From Desulfobulbaceae bacterium (lineage in GTDB: Bacteria; Desulfobacterota; Desulfobulbia; Desulfobulbales; Desulfobulbaceae), in NCBI GenBank assembly GCA_027011235.1, contig JALVAI010000200.1, forward strand, positions 1 through 9,078: a stretch of DNA of 9,078 bases, in the 5' to 3' direction. The notes beneath the pieces were generated by a model. The model was not told the origin of the DNA. It was given only the letters and a program-made list of their open reading frames with translations, and made no database searches. The number at the start of each line of letters is the position of its first letter. The first letter of the stretch is position 1. This document shows, one piece after another, positions 5,968 to 9,078 of this stretch. A program made the position numbers and the translations under genes.

Positions 5968-6690
5968 ATGGAACATCCAATTTTATTTATTTCCCTTATT
6001 CTTGATAAAATGGGACTACCCGTCCCCCATACGATCGTCGGTCATACTCTGCTTGAAAAGCTGTGTGTTCCATACATGACCTACACCTGGCTGGTCATGG
6101 CCTTTTTGATTATCGTCCCGAAACTGACCATGGGAAAACTTGAGATTGTTCCCGGCAGCGGTCAGAATTTCTGGGAAGTTATAATCTCCGGCCTCATGGA
6201 TACGTTCGAGGAAAGTCTTGGTGAAAAAGGGGCGAAAATGTTGTATCCCATGATGGCGACCTTTGCCCTCTATATTGTTATCGCCAATATGATCGGTTTG
6301 ATCCCCGGTTTTATGTCGCCGACCTCAAACTGGAACATTACCCTGGCCATGACGCTTATTGTCTGGGTTACCCATCATTTCCTTGGCTTCCGTACCCATG
6401 GTATCAAGTATTATAAACATTTCATGGGGCCGGTACCTGCCATCGCACCCTTTATGTTTCTGCTTGAGCTGATCTCCAACTTTGCCCGTATTCTTTCACT
6501 TTCCATGCGTCTTTTCGGAAATATCGTGGCCAAGGAGATTCTGCTTGCCGTTCTCTTTATGCTTGCCGGCGCTTACTTTGCCCCGCTGCCAATACTCTGT
6601 CTTGGTGTTCTTGTTTCCCTGGTGCAGGCGGCGGTATTTGTGTTGCTGTCCGTAAGCTACTGTGCCCAGGCCATGGAACCCGCACATTGA
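5968..6690 (+). CDS. atpB: ATP synthase Fo subunit a
   Basis: 240 residues, an integral membrane subunit forming the two ion half-channels beside the c-ring. Five or six hydrophobic segments are visible. The essential arginine is Arg181 in LSLSMRLFGNIVAKE, equivalent to E. coli Arg210. Glu190 aligns with E. coli Glu219 and Gln220 (SLVQAAVF) with E. coli Gln252. The position matching E. coli His245 is Gly213. The N-terminus carries the expected short HPILF start, and the C-terminus ends MEPAH. A strong AAGGAG at 5952-5957 precedes the ATG with a 10-nt gap. It sits between atpI and atpE, and no subunit b gene follows, consistent with a split atp locus. Confidence 0.97.
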   Translation: MEHPILFISLILDKMGLPVPHTIVGHTLLEKLCVPYMTYTWLVMAFLIIVPKLTMGKLEIVPGSGQNFWEVIISGLMDTFEESLGEKGAKMLYPMMATFALYIVIANMIGLIPGFMSPTSNWNITLAMTLIVWVTHHFLGFRTHGIKYYKHFMGPVPAIAPFMFLLELISNFARILSLSMRLFGNIVAKEILLAVLFMLAGAYFAPLPILCLGVLVSLVQAAVFVLLSVSYCAQAMEPAH

Positions 6691-6744
6691 TCAGATTTAA
6701 ATTTCCGTTCATCGGAGAAGAAGGCCAACTATATATAACTTTTT

Positions 6745-6750
6745 AGGAGG
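6745..6750 (+). promoter_or_regulatory. Strong ribosome binding site of atpE
   Basis: A full AGGAGG lies 9 nt before the atpE ATG. It is preceded by a run of A and T (about 6729-6744) like the unstructured enhancer-type leader described for atpE in E. coli. This fits the need for many copies of subunit c per complex. Confidence 0.8.
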
Positions 6751-6759
6751 AACGTTCAA

Positions 6760-7020
6760 ATGGACAAGATTCATCTCGCATTAGTTTGCATCGGTGCTGC
6801 ACACGCAATCGGATTTGCCGGCCTTGGCGCTGGTATTGGTATGGGTTCCGGTGTTCTCGGCGCCTGTCAGGGTGTTGCTCGTAACCCCGAAGCAAAAGGT
6901 GCGATCACCACCACCATGATTCTTGGTATGGCTCTTGTTGAGTCCATCGCTATTTATGGTCTGGTAATTGCCTTTATTCTGCTCTATGCCAACCCGTTCA
7001 AAGCAGCACTGGGTCTGTAA
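6760..7020 (+). CDS. atpE: ATP synthase Fo subunit c
   Basis: 86 residues forming a helical hairpin, the proteolipid of the rotor ring. Helix 1 (about 6-37) carries the glycine-rich GLGAGIGMGSG packing motif. The polar loop is ARNPEAKG with R41-N-P-E44, which contacts gamma and epsilon. Helix 2 has the ion-binding carboxylate Glu61 in LVESIAIYG. From recalled sequence, the position matching Ilyobacter tartaricus Gln32 is Met28 and that matching Thr67 is Ile63, while Ser62 (its Ser66) is kept. This favours proton over sodium coupling. Codon use is richer in GGT, GTT and CGT than in neighbouring genes, as expected for high expression. A strong ribosome binding site and a strong terminator flank the gene. 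Confidence 0.97.
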   Translation: MDKIHLALVCIGAAHAIGFAGLGAGIGMGSGVLGACQGVARNPEAKGAITTTMILGMALVESIAIYGLVIAFILLYANPFKAALGL

Positions 7021-7049
7021 GAACAGAATACCTCGGTACTGACCAAGAG

Positions 7050-7084
7050 GGAGCTGCGGCATTTGCCGTGGCTCCTTTTTTTTT
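7050..7084 (+). terminator. Strong intrinsic terminator after atpE
   Basis: The arms 7050-7060 and 7065-7075 pair over 11 positions (nine Watson-Crick, two G-U) around the tetraloop ATTT, followed by nine T residues (7076-7084). Bases 7045-7049 can also pair weakly into the T run. This is a textbook rho-independent terminator, ending the atp transcript 29 bp after the atpE stop. Confidence 0.93.
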
Positions 7085-7112
7085 GCCAATTTTTTGTCAA
7101 ATCACTTTTCCC

Positions 7113-7118
7113 GGAGGA
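7113..7118 (+). promoter_or_regulatory. Ribosome binding site that sets the rimO start
   Basis: GGAGGA lies 8 nt before ATG 7127. The frame is open back to a TTG at 7094, but that codon lies upstream of this site and near the T tract of the atpE terminator, so ATG 7127 is the start. Confidence 0.85.
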
Positions 7119-7126
7119 AACAGGCC

Positions 7127-8464
7127 ATGGGTGGGAACAAAACCATGCATCTTGTCAGTCTCGGCTGTGCCAAGAACCTTGTCGATTCCGAGGTGATGCT
7201 GGCTGTCCTGGAAAATGCCGGCTACACACCGGTTGAGGAACCGGCGCAGGCAGGACTGTTGCTTGTCAACACCTGTGGTTTTATTCAGCCGGCCGTGGAA
7301 GAGGCGGTGGACCATATTTTACGCCTTGCCCAATACAAGGGGCCGGAGACCCTGTTGGTTGTTTGCGGCTGCCTTGTCCAGCGCTATGGGGAACAATTAG
7401 TTGAAGAACTGCCGGAGGTTGACCTCTTTGTCGGCATCAATGAAACAGAAAAAATTGCAGACCTGATCGAAGAGAAAACAGAAGCCGCCAGGCCGGCCTT
7501 GCATCTGCATCCACCACGGTTTCTTATGACCAGCTCGACTCCGCGCCGGTTGGCAACCCCTTTTTTTCAGGCCTACATGAAGATAACCGAGGGTTGTGAC
7601 AATCGTTGCACCTATTGCCTTATTCCCTCCATTCGTGGGGATTTGCGAAGCCGCGCCATTAAAGACCTTGTCTGTGAAGCACAACGGCTTGAAGAGGAAG
7701 GCGTTGGTGAATTATGTCTTATTGCCCAGGACCTGACCGCCTATGGCAATGATCTTTCGCACAAGGAGACCCTGCCCCGGTTGCTGGAGCAGTTGCTTCG
7801 GGCGACAGCTATCCCCTGGTTTCGTCTGCTTTATCTGTATCCAACCTCTACCGATGAGGAACTTCTCGCCCTGATGGCACAGGAGAAGAGGATAGTCCCC
7901 TATCTTGATATTCCCTTTCAACATGTCAGCGACCAGATCCTGCGTGCCATGAATCGTCGCTACACATTGGAGGACCTTGATCGACTCGTTGCAACAATCC
8001 GTGGGTATCTGCCCGAATGTGCCATTCGTTCAACTCTGCTGGTCGGTTTTCCCGGCGAGACGGAACAGGATGTGTCTCTGATGACCAACTGTCTCGAGCG
8101 CTGGCATCTAGACCATGTGGGGGTTTTTCAATACCAGGATGAACCGGAATGTGCTGCCCACCGATTTGCGGACAAGATTTCTCCGGAAGAAAAAGAGGAG
8201 CGGTATGACAGGATAATGAATGTTCAGGCCGGGATCAGCGCAGGTAACATAAAACGGTTTGTGGGACGGGTGGAACCGGTGCTGGTTGAAGGAGTCAGCG
8301 CTGAAACAGAGCTGTTACTTGAGGGCAGGACACGTTTCCAGGCCCCGGATATCGATGGCTGTGTTTACATTGCCGACGGCAACGCCAATCCGGGGGATAT
8401 TGTTCCGGTGCGAATAACCGAAGCCCATACCTATGATCTGGTGGGAGAAATAATTCAGGAGTAG
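7127..8464 (+). CDS. rimO: Ribosomal protein S12 (Asp) methylthiotransferase RimO
   Basis: 445 residues, matching the usual 430-445. It is a radical SAM enzyme that adds a methylthio group to the conserved aspartate of ribosomal protein S12. The N-terminal UPF0004 domain holds the auxiliary cluster cysteines C14 (SLGCAKNLVDSE, a RimO-specific signature distinct from MiaB), C50 (VNTCGF) and C82 (GCLVQRY). The radical SAM core has C157-x3-C161-x2-C164 in EGCDNRCTYC, followed by LIPSIRG. The TRAM domain covers about 379-443. The region around 333-345 reads VFQYQDEPECAA where RimO proteins usually have a YSPEEGTPA-like stretch, so this loop is divergent. It follows the atpE terminator, so it needs its own promoter or depends on read-through; no clear promoter is seen in the 106-bp gap. 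It converges with the HU gene. Confidence 0.96.
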   Translation: MGGNKTMHLVSLGCAKNLVDSEVMLAVLENAGYTPVEEPAQAGLLLVNTCGFIQPAVEEAVDHILRLAQYKGPETLLVVCGCLVQRYGEQLVEELPEVDLFVGINETEKIADLIEEKTEAARPALHLHPPRFLMTSSTPRRLATPFFQAYMKITEGCDNRCTYCLIPSIRGDLRSRAIKDLVCEAQRLEEEGVGELCLIAQDLTAYGNDLSHKETLPRLLEQLLRATAIPWFRLLYLYPTSTDEELLALMAQEKRIVPYLDIPFQHVSDQILRAMNRRYTLEDLDRLVATIRGYLPECAIRSTLLVGFPGETEQDVSLMTNCLERWHLDHVGVFQYQDEPECAAHRFADKISPEEKEERYDRIMNVQAGISAGNIKRFVGRVEPVLVEGVSAETELLLEGRTRFQAPDIDGCVYIADGNANPGDIVPVRITEAHTYDLVGEIIQE

Positions 8465-8560
8465 ATATGGTCAGGTTCCTGTGCGGACGTGGTCGGATAG
8501 ATTCAGGACACCACTGCACACCGCCACGCAGGACGCTTTGGCCATCTACCTGTGGACGCG
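8465..8560. other. rimO-HU convergent gap with interrupted inverted repeat
   Basis: TGTGC (8480-8484) pairs with GCACA (8516-8520), and GTGGT (8489-8493) with ACCAC (8510-8514), separated by an uneven internal loop. No T tract follows on either strand, so it is not a standard terminator. It could help end transcription of the two converging genes, or it may be chance. Confidence 0.35.
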
Positions 8561-8848
8561 TTATTTTTTTCGGTTCTCGTTGACCCGTTCACGCAGGTCC
8601 TTACCGACCTTGAAAAAGGGAAGTTTTTTCGGGGCAACCTTGATTTTTTCCCCGGTCTTGGGATTGCGACCAATATAGGAATCATATTCCTTGACCACAA
8701 AGGAGCCGAACCCTCTGATTTCGATGGAATCACCCTGTGCCAGGGCATCGCTCATGGTATCGATAATGGTGTTGGTGATCGATGCCGCCTCACGAACAGG
8801 TAGCTGCATTTTTTCCGCCAAGGCTTCAATCAGTTCTGATTTGTTCAT
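8561..8848 (-). CDS. HU/IHF-family DNA-binding protein (IHF-beta-like)
   Basis: 95 residues, a standard bacterial histone-like protein that bends DNA as a dimer. The N-terminal helices begin MNKSELIEALAEK. The core has IEIRGFGSF at 42-50, and the beta-arm carries GRNPKTGEKI with Pro63, the residue that intercalates between DNA bases. PFFKVGKDLRERVN closes the fold. The start MNKSELIE and IEIRGFGSF resemble IHF-beta more than classical HU, but separating HU from IHF by eye is unsafe, so no symbol is given. ATG 8848 is chosen because AGGGAGA on the coding strand (plus 8854-8860) is a good ribosome binding site. A GTG at 8863 would add five residues but overlaps that site. The C-terminus is slightly longer than E. 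coli IHF-beta and ends in ENRKK. Confidence 0.94.
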   Translation of the reverse strand: MNKSELIEALAEKMQLPVREAASITNTIIDTMSDALAQGDSIEIRGFGSFVVKEYDSYIGRNPKTGEKIKVAPKKLPFFKVGKDLRERVNENRKK

Positions 8849-8954
8849 GCTGTTCTCCCTCACGCAGCAAGTTTGATACTCGGTCTGTCAGATTCCTTTT
8901 CGATAAACCAGGATGGCTGGGCCATATTTTTGGATCACAGCCACAACGAATGAT

Positions 8955-8994
8955 GAAAATAGTCCGAAATGACACGGCTACACGGCCTATTTTC
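8955..8994. repeat. Imperfect inverted repeat in the HU upstream region
   Basis: GAAAATAG (8955-8962) and CTATTTTC (8987-8994) are perfectly complementary. After one mismatch, CCG (8964-8966) pairs with CGG (8983-8985), leaving a 16-nt loop. The heptamer ACACGGC occurs twice nearby (8972-8978 and 8980-8986). It could be an operator or, if the upstream promoter is used, an mRNA leader hairpin. No T tract follows, so it is not a terminator. Confidence 0.5.
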
Positions 8995-9027
8995 GGTTAA
9001 ACGCTTCAATTTTCTTTAACTATGAAG

Positions 9028-9056
9028 ATTTAATCAGGTATGTTTTTGATTGTAAA
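9028..9056 (-). promoter_or_regulatory. Candidate sigma-70 promoter for the HU gene
   Basis: On the minus strand TTTACA (plus 9051-9056, 5 of 6 to consensus) is followed after 17 bp by TTAAAT (plus 9028-9033, 4 of 6). Transcription would start near 9021 and give a leader of about 170 nt containing the inverted repeat at 8955-8994. A closer promoter cannot be excluded. Confidence 0.38.
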
Positions 9057-9078
9057 GGGAATTTTGCCGGAAAATATT

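Noticed and set aside
7094..7126. TTG start for rimO adding 11 residues
   Set aside because: The ribosome binding site at 7113-7118 lies inside that extension and fits ATG 7127. The added residues are not typical of RimO.
1..9078. Mobile element, prophage, CRISPR or defence island
   Set aside because: No transposase, integrase, tRNA-flanking repeat, repeat-spacer array or defence gene was seen; the gene content is housekeeping.

Overview
This window looks like ordinary chromosome from a Gram-negative anaerobic bacterium. My best guess is a sulfate-reducing or sulfur-metabolising member of Desulfobacterota (the former Deltaproteobacteria), perhaps near the Desulfobulbales. This is inferred from three things: a BamD lipoprotein, which implies an outer membrane; a NIL-domain plus two [4Fe-4S] ferredoxin protein, common in sulfate reducers and methanogens; and an ATP synthase cluster holding only atpZ-atpI-atpB-atpE, with no F1 genes after it. 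No 16S rRNA or other taxonomic marker is present, so the assignment is tentative.

Layout. Bases 1-925 (+) hold the C-terminal end of a COG2187/COG0645-type P-loop kinase or ATPase, then the NIL/ferredoxin gene. Bases 935-3144 (-) hold trxA, trxB and bamD, read right to left and convergent with the ferredoxin gene. Bases 3145-3914 form a long AT-rich gap between the divergent trxA and hemL genes; it contains several hairpins, a terminator-like element and a promoter candidate, but no credible protein gene. Bases 3915-7020 (+) hold hemL and the Fo part of ATP synthase (atpZ, atpI, atpB, atpE), closed by a strong intrinsic terminator. Bases 7127-8464 (+) hold rimO. Bases 8561-8848 (-) hold an HU/IHF-like gene with a long upstream region reaching the window edge.

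How the genes work together. TrxA and TrxB form a complete NADPH-thioredoxin reductase system. AtpB (subunit a) and AtpE (subunit c) make the ion channel and rotor ring of ATP synthase, while AtpZ and AtpI are small accessory membrane proteins. Subunits b, delta, alpha, gamma, beta and epsilon must be encoded elsewhere. HemL makes 5-aminolevulinate for tetrapyrroles (heme, siroheme, cobalamin), RimO modifies ribosomal protein S12, and BamD helps insert outer-membrane proteins.

I found no mobile element, CRISPR array, tRNA, rRNA or defence system. The less ordinary content is regulatory: the structured trxA-hemL intergenic region, a terminator-like hairpin just in front of the trxA ribosome binding site, a hairpin across the trxB stop codon, and an inverted repeat in the probable HU leader. 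None of this amounts to a demonstrated new system.
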